Assembly (NCBI RefSeq): GCF_036323735.1
Contig: NC_086024.1
Span: 70,610,924-70,674,923 of the forward strand
Direction of reading: 5' to 3'
From: Rattus norvegicus
Taxonomy: Eukaryota > Chordata > Mammalia > Rodentia > Muridae
DNA length: 64,000 bases
Under the pieces are notes generated by a model that was not told the origin of the DNA, did no database searches, and saw only the letters and a program-made list of their open reading frames with translations. Position numbers and translations under genes: made by a program. This document shows, one piece after another, positions 33,126 to 45,715 of the stretch (the first letter of the stretch is position 1; each line of letters opens with the position of its first letter).

Positions 33126-34436
33126 ATGGTACAGTACACAGTCTTATCTAAAGAGGTTCTCCTTTTCTGTCTGAATTCAGCCTTATCTCCTCTTAGTACT
33201 ACATTAATGCCTAGATTTTATCCTATTATATACTCCTGGCTTGTCGATGATAAATATATGAAATTCAATAATGATTTCTTAGAGCTCTTTATACTGCACC
33301 TGTTAATTTTGGCACTTTATGTGGAGTTTTGTATTTGGCACAAATTAACGTGCCAAATTGCATCAGCACATCTGCTCATCTAAGATATTTCATAAACAAT
33401 AAAAGCTGTTGAGAGTAGGCTGTCTAATGTCCCAACAGCATTAATTGTGGATACCCTTTGATTTTAGACTACAGTAAAAAGATTAAATTTTCCAAGAGGC
33501 ACTAATATGGAAGTGTTTTCAAAACTGCTAAGAGTTTTTGTTTCAATCCTTTTATGACATTATTGTAGATAATAGCGCTGAGTCATAATACAAAGGCAAA
33601 GATAAAGATTTATATGCCATTACAAAGAAAGAAAACACAGATATCTTGTGCAGTAAAGTACACCGTCTTACTGGCATGCACATGTATGCACACTGTATTG
33701 CTGTCTATGAACTATTATGAAATGGAGATGGTGCTGGACTGTGTTTGCTGTTCTGTCCATTGACAGGCTGTTCCTCAGTGACTTCATGCCACTTTCATTA
33801 GTGAAGTATGACTTTATTGATGTCTTTCAGAGAAATTTTCTTCAAAACCAACTTCTTAACATGAGAAACTTATCTAATCAAAATATTCATAAGCAATGCT
33901 CATTTTATTACTGCAGGCTTAATGGTTCTAGTGGAATTTCATTTAATATTCCCTTTGAATTTGTTTTTTCAAAATCAATTAATTCTTAATTCTAATTTCA
34001 GTTCTTCTGAGCCATTGATTCTTTTCCTCATTAGGTTCTTTTAATCACTTGACTTCTCAAAAGCCACAGTTCAATTTCTCAGAGACATTTCCTCTGGAAA
34101 AAGAAAAACTTAATAAATAAAAATGTAGCATTCTAAATGTGCCTTCCCTACTCATGATTCTTCCTCTGCTTTTACACAGAGTGACAGAAGATATAGAAGA
34201 TAAAAGAAAAGTGAATCATACTTTCTGTGTACATCATTTCAATAGCCACATTACCTGTAATGGTGCATGGAACCTATGAGCATGTTGAATGCAATAATGA
34301 TTTTCTATGGCACTCCTTTGAAATGAAGTGGACACAATTTTTAAGCATTGATGCAGACTATAAAATATTTTATTTAATTTTAAATGCACAAACAACTATT
34401 TTTAATGGTAATGCATTATCTATTCACTTTAAATGA

Positions 34437-34490
34437 GTGAGTGTGTATGTTTGTGTGTGTCTGTATGTGTGTAGTGTTGTGTGTGCAATT
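34437..34490. repeat. Imperfect (TG)n
   Basis: TGTG-rich tract with interruptions. Confidence 0.8.
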
Positions 34491-35611
34491 TCTTTTGTGA
34501 TCTACAAGGAGTTTCCTTTTTAAATTTCACTTACCTTTCTCAAAACAGAAAAAAAGTAAAACTTTACCTGTTCATAAATATACCTATCCTGAGATTTTTA
34601 TTTTATAGGGTTGTCCCCAAGGCTAGGATTCAGGTTCTAAAAATGAATATTTTTTCTGTAATTTGTGATTTTGAAAACACTATCAGATATCCAGTTAGAG
34701 ACAGTTATTGGTCAGGGTTAGGGCACTGCCAGTTAGTAAGACTTTACACAATTTTATTTTAACATTTCGGTGACTCAGTAGAATGATCTGATACAGCATG
34801 CTATTTGGGCGTGTGTATATAATGCTGCCAATATTAAGATTCAAGGGTAACCACAGCAATGGTTCTTGCTGCACTCTCCTGCCCTTTACCTCTGACAAAA
34901 ATATATTTTCTTGCATCAGATAAAGTATTGTAAATTTATTTGGTTGAAGCTTATTACATAGATTTCATTGTCATTTCCCCCTTTAGCATATGACCATTAC
35001 CTCTGCTTAAGAATCCGTTTTATACGGCTTTAAAATTTCTCCAAGTATTTTATCTTGTACAGGACTTACTCTGCCGGTGCTTAGAAGTTTTTTGAAGGCA
35101 GGCTATTTTTCATATCCAATTTAATTTCATGATCTGGCCCCATGCAAGGTTCTCAAGTGAAATCAAGGCTTGCTAAAGAACAGTGTGGATCTTAATAATA
35201 TTGAAGAATATTGAACATTCAAGCCATCTCAACACTTTCTCTCACAGCCACCTTTTTATTCACCTGTCTTAAAGAACAAAGATAATTCTTGTCTTTATTG
35301 AAGTCCTTTCTTTGCTTTAATATTATTTAATCTCTAGGAGGCCAGTTGAAGATACAGCTAAAGGACATAACATTTAATAGAGACCATTCAGTTGTATCCC
35401 AAATAGTATATGGGATCCACACAATAGTCTATCCTTAACCAAAGGAGCGGGGCTCCATTTTTAGGAGTAGTGGTATTCACAAACTACTGTGAATTATATA
35501 TTTGAAGCATCATATACTTTCAATACTTCTGGTAGTATCTCAAAATAACTAATTTTATTAGGCAACTTAACAAGAATAAATATTGATTTACACAAATTTT
35601 CTACACATACA

Positions 35612-35715
35612 TGGAACAATTGTATTATCTCAAGTTATAGAGGAGGAACTTGATGCCAAAAGGTTAAAAAATGTACCCGAGGCCACACAGTGAATGGCAG
35701 GCATGATTTTATAGC
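35612..35715 (-). mobile_element. MIR SINE relic, minus strand
   Basis: TATTATCTCA, GAGGAGGAACTTGATGCC, AGGTTAAAAAATGTACCCGAGG and CCACACAGTGAATGGCAG follow the antisense order of the MIR core (the GAGGTTAAG...GGTCACACAG region). This is an ancient mammalian SINE, here shared by descent rather than rodent-specific. Confidence 0.75.
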
Positions 35716-36712
35716 ATGGATTTATTGGAATTCAATTCACTTTTATTTCTTCTGATTTGCATTTTGCTAGATCCATGTACTTTCCTGGTAAAATATTAAT
35801 TGGATAATATTCTATGATTACATGTGGGAGGTCATTTATATTTATCTATTTTATTAGTGTTATATAGTGAACATTACATCTATTCAAGACTAGAAAACTC
35901 TTCCTAAACTTTAAACATATCACAAGGTATAGTCATATGCAAGCAAATGCATGAAATGTCTGGGCATTTGTGCTGTTTCTGCCATAGTGATTGAAATAAA
36001 TGGGCAGATTTATCTGGTTCTCTTTAAATAGATGAGAGGAAGAAGTAGGAGAGGGAGAGAGGGGTTGGAGTGTGACTTGAAAATTGTGTTTCACACTGAT
36101 CACTGAGTCACTGTCCTTTTGACATTTTTGCAACAAGTAACTACTCAGACCTAAGTAACTTAAGGGATAATAAAGGAGAGATTATTTTGTTTTCCTCTGA
36201 AATATTTTAAGGTTAGAAAGCCAACATGCTTTTTATCAGGGCACATGTGATCTCTTAACATTTGTGTACCTTATAGGCACTGATAATCCACTATATAATT
36301 CTGTCTTTTCATAGGGTCTATGTATGATCCTGAAGAATGGCTTTCAGATGACGTTCATGATATTTATGATCAGAAAAAAAATAGAATTTTAGAATCTTAG
36401 GCTCAGTGTGGTGAGTCTCAGTCATGACTTGAGTCCTCTCTTCTTCCTTTCTAGGGTAACTTCTGCTGATTGTTACCTTGATGGGTTCTGAATCACCTAG
36501 GAAAATTTGTAATCTTAAATTATTTTAAAAAATTATCTTACTCAGAGGCAGAGAATTTTTCAAAAGTAATAAACTGAAAATAAGGTCATTAATATAGAGT
36601 TAATCTAGTACTGTTTGTGTCCTTATATAAAAGAGAACTTTAGGGGTAAGACCTCCTAAAACCATAAAAAGAGAAAGAACTCCAGGAAAAACAGAAGTTA
36701 AGCTCTAAGCTA
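35716..36712. other. Unique sequence, possible DNA-transposon traces
   Basis: No gene recognised. CTGATTGTTACCTTGATGGGTTCTGAATCACCTAGG near 36465-36500 resembles the end motif of Urr1/hAT-type elements but is too short to call. Confidence 0.4.
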
Positions 36713-37250
36713 TACTTTATGCTGCTGTAACAAAAATCAGATGCTAGATGATTTTGTAAAGATATTGAGCTGCTTTTTTTCATAGTTAAGATGTCCAAGA
36801 GGACAGCACTGGTGTTATCTTGTGAGGGCTTCATGGATGGCAGCATGCTGAGAGCACATGTGGAGGAATAAACACCATGGGTATGCTTGCTTCATAACAT
36901 TCTTTCTTTAACTAATCCATCCAATGAGACCTAACTCCCTCCCAAGAGATCCATTCACAGCTCACTCTGAAGTACTCTAATTTAGTATTTCTAGAAAAGC
37001 ATTAGTTCATTTATAATGGTAAAGTGGCCATAACCTTATTGTTTCCAGAAGGCATCAAAACTTCTCGTTACCACTTAATATTAGGAATCAAATAGTTTCC
37101 AAAACACAGGAAACTGTTACCAGTCAAGGAAATAGAAACTAATAATAAAACCTAGAACACATCCTTTATAGTGACCCCAGCAGCAATAGGCCTCCACAAA
37201 TATTTAAGACTTCCAGCCTCCGTAACTGTCAGACAATAAAATATGTGTTT
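36713..37250. mobile_element. Possible ancient ERVL-MaLR-like LTR remnants
   Basis: GACTTCCAGCCTCCGTAACTGTCAGACAATAAA at about 37207-37240 resembles the 3' part of MLT1-type LTRs. The TGCTGTAACAAAAATCAG and TTATCTTGTGAGGGCTTCATGGATGGCAG stretches upstream look like other old mammalian repeats. Heavily diverged, so the family is uncertain and no viral coding is visible. Confidence 0.35.
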
Positions 37251-37759
37251 GGAAAAAAATAACTCAAACTTGAGATGCAGTCCAACACATCAGGAAAAGA
37301 AGGAGAACAGGAGCTTGAGATTGTCGGTCATATTACACTCATAATCAGGAACAGATGAATGTTGAGGTTTAGATAGCTTTTGATTTCATGAGCAGTGCAT
37401 GGCTTATGGCCAGGGAATAATGTAGTCTACTATTAAGATGTGTCTTTTCACTTTAACCAAGTTAATCAAGGAACTCCTTCACAGATATGCCTGAAGAGTT
37501 GTCTCCTAGTCAATCTCACATTATAACAAGTTTGAAATTCAGACTTACAAATTGGGTGCTTTGAATGATATGTATACCATGAATCTCGAGCCAATGAATA
37601 CTCAGTTCTTAGGAGCTCTTTGTGAATGATTGAGAAGTCTAGTCTCGCTGGAAGAAATATACTCGGAGCAAGGTTTAGGTTCCAAAGGATTGCCGTCATT
37701 CCCGGCGTGCTCTGTAGCTCTTGCTTGCTGTTTGTATTGCGATTTTCTTTTTTTTTTTC

Positions 37760-37820
37760 TGTTTCAAAAAATTTTAATAACTTCAGTGAAGCAAACATAA
37801 TTACAATTTTTTAACATTTC
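37760..37820 (-). other. Candidate 3'-transduced segment of the L1
   Basis: Unique-looking sequence between two poly(A) tracts of the same insertion. Read on the minus strand it starts GAAATGTTAAAAAATTGTAA and ends with ATTAAA followed by TTTTTTGAAACAG before the second A tract. Its source locus should carry the parent L1. Confidence 0.7.
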
Positions 37821-38537
37821 TTTTTTTTTTATTAACTTGAGTATTTCTTATATACATTTCGAGTGTTATTCCCTTTCCCGGTATCCGGGCAAACATCCCC
37901 CTCCCCCTCCCCTTCCTTATGGGTGTTCCCCTCCCAACCCTCCCCCCATTGCCGCCCTCCCCCCACCAGTCTAGTTCACTGGGGGTTCAGTCTTAGCAGG
38001 ACCCAGGGCTTCCCCTTCCACTGGTGCTCTTACTAGGATATTCATTGCTACCTATGAGGTCAGAATCCAGGGTCAGTCCATGTATAGTCTTTAGGTAGTG
38101 GCTTAGTCCCTGGAAGCTCTGGTTGCTTGGCATTGTTGTACATATGGGGTCTCGAGCCCCTTCAAGCTCTTCCAGTTCTTTCTCTGATTCCTTCAACAGG
38201 GGTTCTATTCTCAGTTCAGTGGTATGCTGCTGGTATTCGCTTCTGTATTTGATGTATTCTGGCTGTGTCTCTCAGGAGCGATCTACATCCGGCTCCTGTC
38301 GGTCTGCACTTCTTTGCTTCATCCATCTTGTCTAATTGGGTGGCTGTATATGTATGGGCCACATGTGGGGCAGGCTCTGAATGGGTGTTCCTTCAGTTTC
38401 TGTTTTAATCTTTGCCTCTCTCTTCCCTGCCAAGGGTATTCTTGTTCCCCTTTTAAAGAAGGAGTGAAGCATTCACGTTTTGATCATCCGTCGAGTTTCA
38501 TTTGTTCTAGGCATCTAGGGTAATTCAAGCATTTGGG

Positions 38538-39644
38538 CTAATAGCCACTTATCAATGAGTGCATACCATGTATGTCTTTCTGTGATTGGGTTAGCTCACT
38601 CAGGATGATATTATCCAGTTCCAACCATTTGCCTATGAATTTCATAAAGTCATTGTTTTTGATAGCTGAGTAATATTCCATTGTGTAGATGTACCACATT
38701 TTCTGTATCCATTCCTCTGTTGAAGGGCATCTGGGTTCTTTCCAGCTTCTGGCTATTATAAATAAGGCTGCAATGAACATAGTGGAGCACGTGTCTTTTT
38801 TATATGTTGGGGCATCTTTTGGGTATATGCCCAAGAGTGGTATAGCTGGATCCTCAGGCAGTTCAATGTCCAATTTTCTGAGGATCCTCCAGACTGATTT
38901 CCAGAATGGTTGTACCAGTTTGCAACCCCACCAACAATGGAGGAGTGTTCCTCTTTCTCCGCATCCTCGCCAGCATCTGCTGTCCCCTGAGTTTTTGATC
39001 TTAGCCATTCTCACTGGTGTGAGGTGAAATCTCAGGGTTGTTTTGATTTGCATTTCCCTTATGACTAAAGATGTTGAACATTTCTTTAGGTGTTTCTCAG
39101 CCATTCGTCATTCCTCAGCTGTGAATTCTTTGTTTAGCTCTGAGCCCCATTTTTTAATAGGGTTATTTGTTTCCCTGCGGTCTAACTTCTTGTGTTCTTT
39201 GTATATTTTGGATATAAGGCCTCTATCTGTTGTAGGATTGGTAAAGATCTTTTCCCAATCTGTTGGTTGCCGTTTTGTCCTAACCACAGTGTCCTTTGCC
39301 TTACAGAAGCTTTGCAGTTTTATGAGATCCCATTTGTCGATTCTTGATCTTAGAGCATAAGCCATTGGTGTTTTGTTCAGGAAATTTTTTCCAGTGCCCA
39401 TGTGTTCCAGATGCTTCCCTAGTTTTTCTTCTATTAGTTTGAGTGTGTCTGGTTTGATGTGGAGGTCCTTGATCCACTTGGACTTAAGCTTTGTACAGGG
39501 TGATAAGCATGGTTCGATCTGCATTCTTCTACATGTTGCCCTCCAGTTGAACCAGCACCATTTGCTGAAAATGCTATCTTTTTTCCATTGGATGGTTTTG
39601 GCTCCTTTGTCAAAAATCAAGTGCCCATAGGTGTGTGGGTTCAT
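38538..39644 (-). pseudogene. L1 ORF2 C-terminal region, split by one premature stop
   Basis: Two frames in the same phase, 39644-39108 and 39104-38538, are separated by a single TGA where the sister copy at 7660 has TGC (EEC to EE-stop). Upstream, an extra A in the A run near 39705 shifts the frame. Together the two parts reproduce the same C-terminal region as 6986-8236, including the CX3CX7HX4C-type cluster and the natural ORF2 stop. The damage is light, in line with a recent insertion. Confidence 0.9.
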
Positions 39645-39825
39645 TTCTGGGTCTTCAATTCTATTCCATTGGTCTATCTGTCTGTCTCTGTACCAACACC
39701 ATGCAGTTTTTTATCACTATTGCTCTGTAATACTGCTTGAGTTCAGGGATAGTGATTCCCCCTGAAGTCCTTTTATTGTTGAGGATAGCTTTCGCTATCC
39801 TGGGTTTTTGTTATTCCGATTTTCT

Positions 39826-41189
39826 CAGATGTTCTTACAACTTTGATTTTGATCTGCCATCACCAAGTCTCACCTTCTGAACTCTGCCTCATTTTATAAG
39901 TTAGATTTGGTCACTCTGAGACTCACTGTTATTGATTTTAAAGCTCATTTAATTTGTTTATATTGCTTCAGAAAGTATACTTCCAAACATCTAAGCTAAA
40001 GATATAGGCTTACTTCATGCGTGCCATGTGATAACCTAGTGACTTGTCCATCAGTAGGACAAGTTGCCTTGAACCTTCACTGTTAAGTCAGTCCTTGTTG
40101 CAGTAAATTATCTATTACAGATATGATATGATTGACTGTTTTCATCTTTCATATGCTGACTAAATGAACAGAGTGAAAATATGGAGATTATTAAATCACC
40201 TCCATAATAAGGATGATTTTAGTTAAATGTTTTAATTTTCAGGAAACATTATAGTCGTGGAGTGCACATTTTTAAAATGAAGCCTGTGTGCACGACACAG
40301 CCGCCATTGATTAGTACTTGAGATGTGCTCTCTAGAACAAAACAGGGCAAGCATTGTCTCTAGGACTATACTTTGGAAATCAAAAATTTTATGTTATTTA
40401 TTTTTGGAGATATGACTTAGAATTAACTTTACGAAGCCTGATAATATAAAATATAACTATTGCATAATTCTTAAATATAAGTTTAATTTTATGTTAAGGA
40501 AAATGTTTTATGTCATGTTGTTAAATGGCATTATGCTTTGTCCTTGCAATAGAAAAGTAGCGTAAATGCTTTCTCAATGGCTTAACTGCAAAGTTCATCT
40601 AAAAATGTAGTATGGTTTTGTTTCTTTTCTTTTGTTTTCCTGAGTGAAGTATGAATATGGTTGCATTTTAAAACATTTATTAATATGTGGTTTAAAGAAG
40701 TGTGTTTTTAACAGGTGATTTGTGTGCTTTAATAAGACTAGATTCATTGTCAACACATGGTTTATACATAGGCATTTGTTAAAGCAGATTTTTTGTAGCA
40801 GATTTTTTAACAGATTATAGTTTTAAAAGTCTGTGCATTCAGTATGGGCTGATGAACAGCAAATGTGTTCCTTTGTGTTAATTCATAAGTCTCAATATAA
40901 CTGTAAAATAAAAAAAGGAGTTAAAGAAAGCATAATAGGTCTCTTGAAAATAGTGTTGTTTAAGTTTGGAGCTTTAAAAATGGATGGATGCAGGTTTGAC
41001 CGAATTGTATAGAAATTACTAAATGGAAATTATACAAAATGTTGTTAATTACCATCATTAATAGTCACTATTATTACTTACTACTATTTAAAATAAAACA
41101 TGATTCTGAGTACCCAAACAGGTGGACTGTACACACAGCCTCACTACCCTATATCTAATACTTTTCCTTACAAAATCAAACAGAAACTT
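39826..41189. other. Unique AT-rich sequence
   Basis: No supported gene, RNA or nameable repeat in about 1.4 kb. The left edge continues the sequence interrupted at 37740. Confidence 0.5.
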
Positions 41190-41744
41190 TGGCTGTAATA
41201 AGGAATCTCATTTTTAGTAGGATTATTTCCTTCTTTGGTGTCTACATTTTTTAGTTCTTTGTATATATTAGATATAAGCCCTCTATTTGATGTAGGATTG
41301 ATAAAGATCTTTTTCCAGTCTGTTGGTTGACATTTTGTCCTAATGACAGTGTCCTATGACTTACAGAAGCTTTGCAATTTTAGGAGGCCCATTTGTTGAT
41401 TCTTGTTCTGAGAGCATAAGCCATTGGTGTTCTCTTCAGGAAATGTTCTCCTGTGCCTATGCGTTTGAGGCTCTTCCCCAATTTCTGTTCTATTAATTTC
41501 AGTGTATCTGGTTTTATATGAAGGTCCTTTAACCACTTGAACTTGAGCTTTGTAGAAGAAGATAAGATTGGATTGATTTGCATTCTTCTACATGCTGATC
41601 TCCAGTTCAACCAGTACCATTGTTGGAAATGCTGTCTTTTTCCATTGGATGATTTTAGCTCCTTTGTCAAAGATCAAGTGTGTGCATTCTTTTCTGGGTA
41701 TTCAATTCTATTCTGTTGATCCACCTGCCTGTATCTCTACAAAT

Positions 41745-43007
41745 ACCAGGCAATTTTTTTTTATTTTTTTTTATTAACTTGAGTATTTCTTATATACATT
41801 TCAAGTGTTATTCCCTTTCCCGGTTTCCGGGCAAACATCCCCCTCCCCCTCCCCTTCCTTATGGGTGTCCTCCTCCCAACCCTCCCCCCATTGCCGCCCT
41901 CCCCCCATAGTCTAGTTCACTCGGGGTTCAGTCTTAGCAGGACCCAGGGCTTCCCCTTCCACTGGTGCTCTTACTAGGATATTCATTGCTACCTATGAGG
42001 TCAGAGTCCAGGGTCAGTCCATGTATAGTATTTAGGTAGTGGCTTAGTCCCTGGAAGCTCTGGTTGCTTGACATTGTTGAACTTTTGGGGTCTCGAGCCC
42101 CTTCAAGCTCTTCCAGTTCTTTCTCTGATTCCTTCAACGGGGGACCTATTCTCAGTTCAGTGGTTTGCTGCTGGCATTCGCCTCTGTATTTGCTGTATTC
42201 TGGCTGTGTCTCTCAGGAGCGATCTACATCCGGCTCCTGTTGGTCTGCACTTCTTTGCTTCATCCATCTTGTCCAATTGGGTGGCTGTATATGTATGGGC
42301 CACCTGTGGGGCAGGCTCTGAATGGGTGTTCCTTCAGTCTCTGTTTTAATCTTTGCCTCTCCCTTCCCAGCCAAGGGTATTCTTTTTCCTCATTTAAAGA
42401 AGGAGTGAAGCATTCACATTTTGATCATCCATCTTGAGTTTCGTTTGTTCTAGGGATCTAGGGTAATTCAAGCATTTGGGCTAATAGCCACTTATCAATG
42501 AGTGCATACAATGTATGTCTTTCTGTGATTTGGTTAGCTCACTCAGGATGATATTTTCCAGTTCCAACCATTTGCCTACGAATTTCATAAACTCGTTGTT
42601 TTTGATAGCTGAGTAATATTCCATTGTGTAGATGTACCACATTTTCTGTATCCATTCCTCTGTTGAAGGGCATCTGGCTTCTTTCCATTTTCTGGCTATT
42701 ATAAATAAGGCTGCGATGAACACAGTGGAGCACGTGTCTCTATTATATGTTGAGGCATCTTTTGGGTATATGCCCAAGAGAGGTATAGCTGGATCCTCAG
42801 GCAGTTCAATGTCCAATTTTCTGAGGAACCTCCAGACTGATTTCCAGAATGGTTTTACCAGTCTGCAATCCCACCAACAATGGAGGAGTGTTCCTCTTTC
42901 TCCACATCCTCGCCAGCATCTGCTGTCACCTGAGTTTTTGATCTTAGCCATTCTCACTGGTGTGAGGTGAAAGCTCAGGGTTGTTTTGATTTGACCAGGC
43001 AATTTTT
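41745..43007 (-). mobile_element. Young 5'-truncated L1 nested in the old L1, 14-bp TSD
   Basis: ACCAGGCAATTTTT at 41745-41758 recurs exactly at 42994-43007. The insert 41759-42993 is a minus-strand L1 end: T tract, 3' UTR and the last part of ORF2. Removing it restores the antisense ORF2 sequence of the host L1 (TACCAGGCAATTTTTATCAC). This sets the order of events without any dating. Confidence 0.96.
42481..43002 (-). pseudogene. L1 ORF2 C-terminal end, 173 codons open
   Basis: The ATG is supplied by the target-site sequence (MPGQ), after which the frame reads ORF2p from KTTLSFHLTPVRMAKIKNSG to the natural stop. The cysteine-rich cluster (CWRGC...HCWWDC) is intact. RT and endonuclease are absent, so this is a non-functional remnant. 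Confidence 0.88.
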
Positions 43008-44820
43008 ATCACTATTGCTCTATAATACAGCTTGAGGTCAGGGATGGTGATTCCACCAGAAGTTCTTTTATTTTTGAGAACAGTTTCACTATCCTATGTT
43101 TTTTTGTTAATACCAATGAATTTGCAAATTGCTCTTTTTAACTCTATGAAGAATTGAGTTGCATTTTGATGGAGATTGCATTGAATCTGTAGATTGATTT
43201 TGGCAAAATGGCCATTTTTACTATATTAGTCCTGCCAATCCATGAGCATGGTAGATCTTTCCATCGTCTGAGATCATCTTCAATTTCTTTCTTCAGAGAG
43301 CTGAAGTTCTTGTCATAAACATCTTTCACTTGCTTGGTTAGAGTCACCCCTCACACTGAGGTATTTTATATCATTCATGAAGTGGGTCATTTTCCTAATT
43401 TCTTTCTCAGCCTGTTTATCCTTTGAGAAGAGGAAGTGTACTGATTTGTTTGAGTTAATTTTATACCCAGCAATTTTGCTGAAGTTGTTTATCAGACTTA
43501 GTAGTTCTCTGGCGGAACTTTTAGGTCACTTAAGTATACTATCACAACATGCGAAAATAGTGATATTTTTACTTCTTCCTTTCTAATAGGTATCCCTTTG
43601 ACCTCTGTTTGTTGTGTAATTGCTCTTGATAAAAATTCAAAGTATTATGTTGAATAGGTAGGAATAAAGTGGGCAGCCTATTTTTAGTCCCTAATCTTAG
43701 TGGGATTGTTTGATGATCGAATTGTGAGCCAGTACTGCCTCTCTGGAAATCAGTCTGGCAGTTCCTCAGAAAATTGGACATAGTACTACCTGACAACCCC
43801 GTTATGCCACCACTGGGCATATATCCAAAAGATGCTCCAACATATAACAGGGACATCTACTCCTCTATGTTTATAGAAGTCTTATTTGTAATAGCCAGAA
43901 GCTGAAAAGAACCAAGATGTCCATCAACAGCAGAATGGATACAGAAAATGTGGTACATTTAAACAATGGAGTACTACTCTGCCTTTAAAACAATGACTTC
44001 ATGAAAGTCTTAGGCAAATGGATGGAACTAGAAAATATCAGACTTTTCTCTGTCACAAAAGAGCACACATAATATGTCAGTGAGGATAAGTAGATATTAG
44101 CCCAAAATCTTGGAATATCCAAGATATATTTCACAGATCATATGAAGCTCAAGAAGAAGGAACACCAATGTGTGGATGCCTCAGTCCTCAAAAAGGGGGA
44201 AATTATACTTACAGGAGAAAATACAGGGACATAAAGTAGAGCTGAAACTGAAGGAAAGGCCATCGAGAGAATGCCCCACCTCAGAATCATCCCATGTGAA
44301 GCCACCAAACCCAGTCACTATTGTTGTTTCCAAGAAGTACATGCTGACAGGAGCTTGATATGAAAGTCTCCTGAGAGGCTTTGTCAGAACCTTAGTGATA
44401 CACATGAGGATGCTTGCAGCTAACCATCAGACTGATCACAGGGACCCCAATGGAGGGGTAAGAGAATGGCTGAGGTATCTGATGGGGGTTTACAATCCCA
44501 TAGGGAGAACAACTATATTAACCAAGTAGAACCCCCAGAACTCCAGGGACTAAATCATCAATAAAAACATACAAATGGCTCCAGCCACATATGTAGCAGA
44601 GGATGGGCTTATCTGAAATCAGTAGGACAGGCCATTGGTCTTGTGATGGCTAGATGCACCAGTATAGTGGAATGCTAGGGTGGTGAGTCAGGAGTGGGTA
44701 AATAGTTTGGGGAGCATGCTCCTAAAAGCAGGAGAAGTGAGAGGGGAGAGGAGGGAAACAGGGAAAGGGGATAACATTTGAAATGTAAACAGATAAAATA
44801 TCCAATAAAAAACAGGAAAA

Positions 44821-45377
44821 AAAGAGAAGAAATCAGAAACATCAATAAGAGTGGCTGTAAGCATCACTCAAGACATGGAAGTAACGAGGGTGGTCATTTG
44901 TCTTTAGTTTATGTTTAGAATTGCCCCTGTGTTGTCTTGTTACAAGGACTGGTGAATCTGAGGCCAGTGATATGAAAATGGTATAAATCAACTGGTCTGC
45001 TAAGTAACTATGATTCCAATAGGACTGGTCAATGATAAATGAAATGAGTTATAATTGATAATTTATTTAATTTCCATTAGATAAATAACTATCTTAAAAT
45101 ATCAAAACAGAAAGAAATTATTAAATTTCTATCACATAAATATAACAATATCTGACACCTTTAATTCACTTAGGAAATTTGCATGAAGGCCAGTCATTTG
45201 TAAAGATCCTATAAATATAAATTCATTAAAGACAGCTTATATATGTTTTTTAAAAATAAATTTTGAAAATCTTGACTAGCCTAAGATATAGATGCACACT
45301 TGATAAATAAGTTAATTGGTTTTTGAGGTCAGAGGTTCAATATTAGTTTTATAGCTTAATTTATTTGTATCTATTTG
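44821..45377. other. Unique AT-rich sequence
   Basis: No gene or nameable repeat seen. Confidence 0.5.
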
Positions 45378-45715
45378 TGTGATGACTAATGTTAATTGCC
45401 AGCTTGGCAGAATCTAGAATCATCTATGGGAGAGTACTCTTCAAGGCACAGCACTGAAGGGTTATCTTGAGTGCATTCATAAAGCTGGTAAGACTAGTCC
45501 CCTTTGGTTCTGCCATTCCATGAGAGAGTATTAACTGTATAAACAGAGAAATGGAACAGACATCTATATTCCATCTTCTCTTTTTTTATTCCTTGGAAAG
45601 TGTTGGGACCAGTTTCTTGAAGCTCTTGCTATCCTGATTCCTAACCATAATAGAGTTTAACCTCTAACTGTGGGACAAAATAAACTCTTTCACACATAAA
45701 TTATCTTATGTAATT
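45378..45715 (+). mobile_element. Urr1-like or related hAT-type nonautonomous element
   Basis: Begins with TGTTAATTGCCAGCTTGGCAGAATCTAGAATCATC, then AACAGAGAAATGGAACAGACATC, and ends with AACTGTGGGACAAAATAAACTCTTTC. This is the general order of rodent/mammalian hAT-type miniature elements that start with a 'tgtcaacttg...tagaatcat' motif. Which family is uncertain. Confidence 0.5.

Larger units (their letters stand above)
31840..35611. other. AT-rich unique sequence, 3.8 kb, no supported gene
   Basis: Frames up to 119 codons (33024-33383) start in simple sequence and show no protein family. Low-complexity GT and GA runs lie at about 33021-33125, and a GT-rich run at 34437-34490. No RNA gene recognised. 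Confidence 0.5.
37741..39825 (-). mobile_element. Young L1, minus strand, with probable 3' transduction
   Basis: The L1 body runs from about 37821 (T tract and ATTAACTTGAG) to 39817 on the minus strand, 5'-truncated in ORF2 just upstream of GGITIPELK. The CGATTTTCT repeat at 37740-37748 and 39817-39825 places the true 3' end beyond the L1 tail. On the minus strand, about 70 bp of non-L1 DNA follows the first poly(A) and ends in a second poly(A) of about 12 A at 37748-37759. An ATTAAA signal precedes it by ~15 nt. This is the structure of a 3' transduction. Confidence 0.85.
41199..44820 (+). mobile_element. Old 5'-inverted (twin-primed) L1, hosting a young L1
   Basis: From about 41205 to 43712, leaving out the nested insert, the sequence is ORF2 on the minus strand, from the C-terminal region back into the RT region (ending near AGTGGGATTGTTTGA). 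From about 43715 it switches to plus-strand ORF2 C-terminus (CTCTGGAAATCAGTCTGGCAG), then a long 3' UTR and the tail at AATAAAAAACAGG near 44805. Part of ORF2 is missing at the switch. TGGCTGTAA at 41190-41198 and 44852-44860 is a weak TSD candidate. Frames are broken throughout. Confidence 0.8.

Noticed and set aside
33024..33383. 119-codon frame as a gene
   Set aside because: Starts in GT/GA simple repeats and shows no family pattern.
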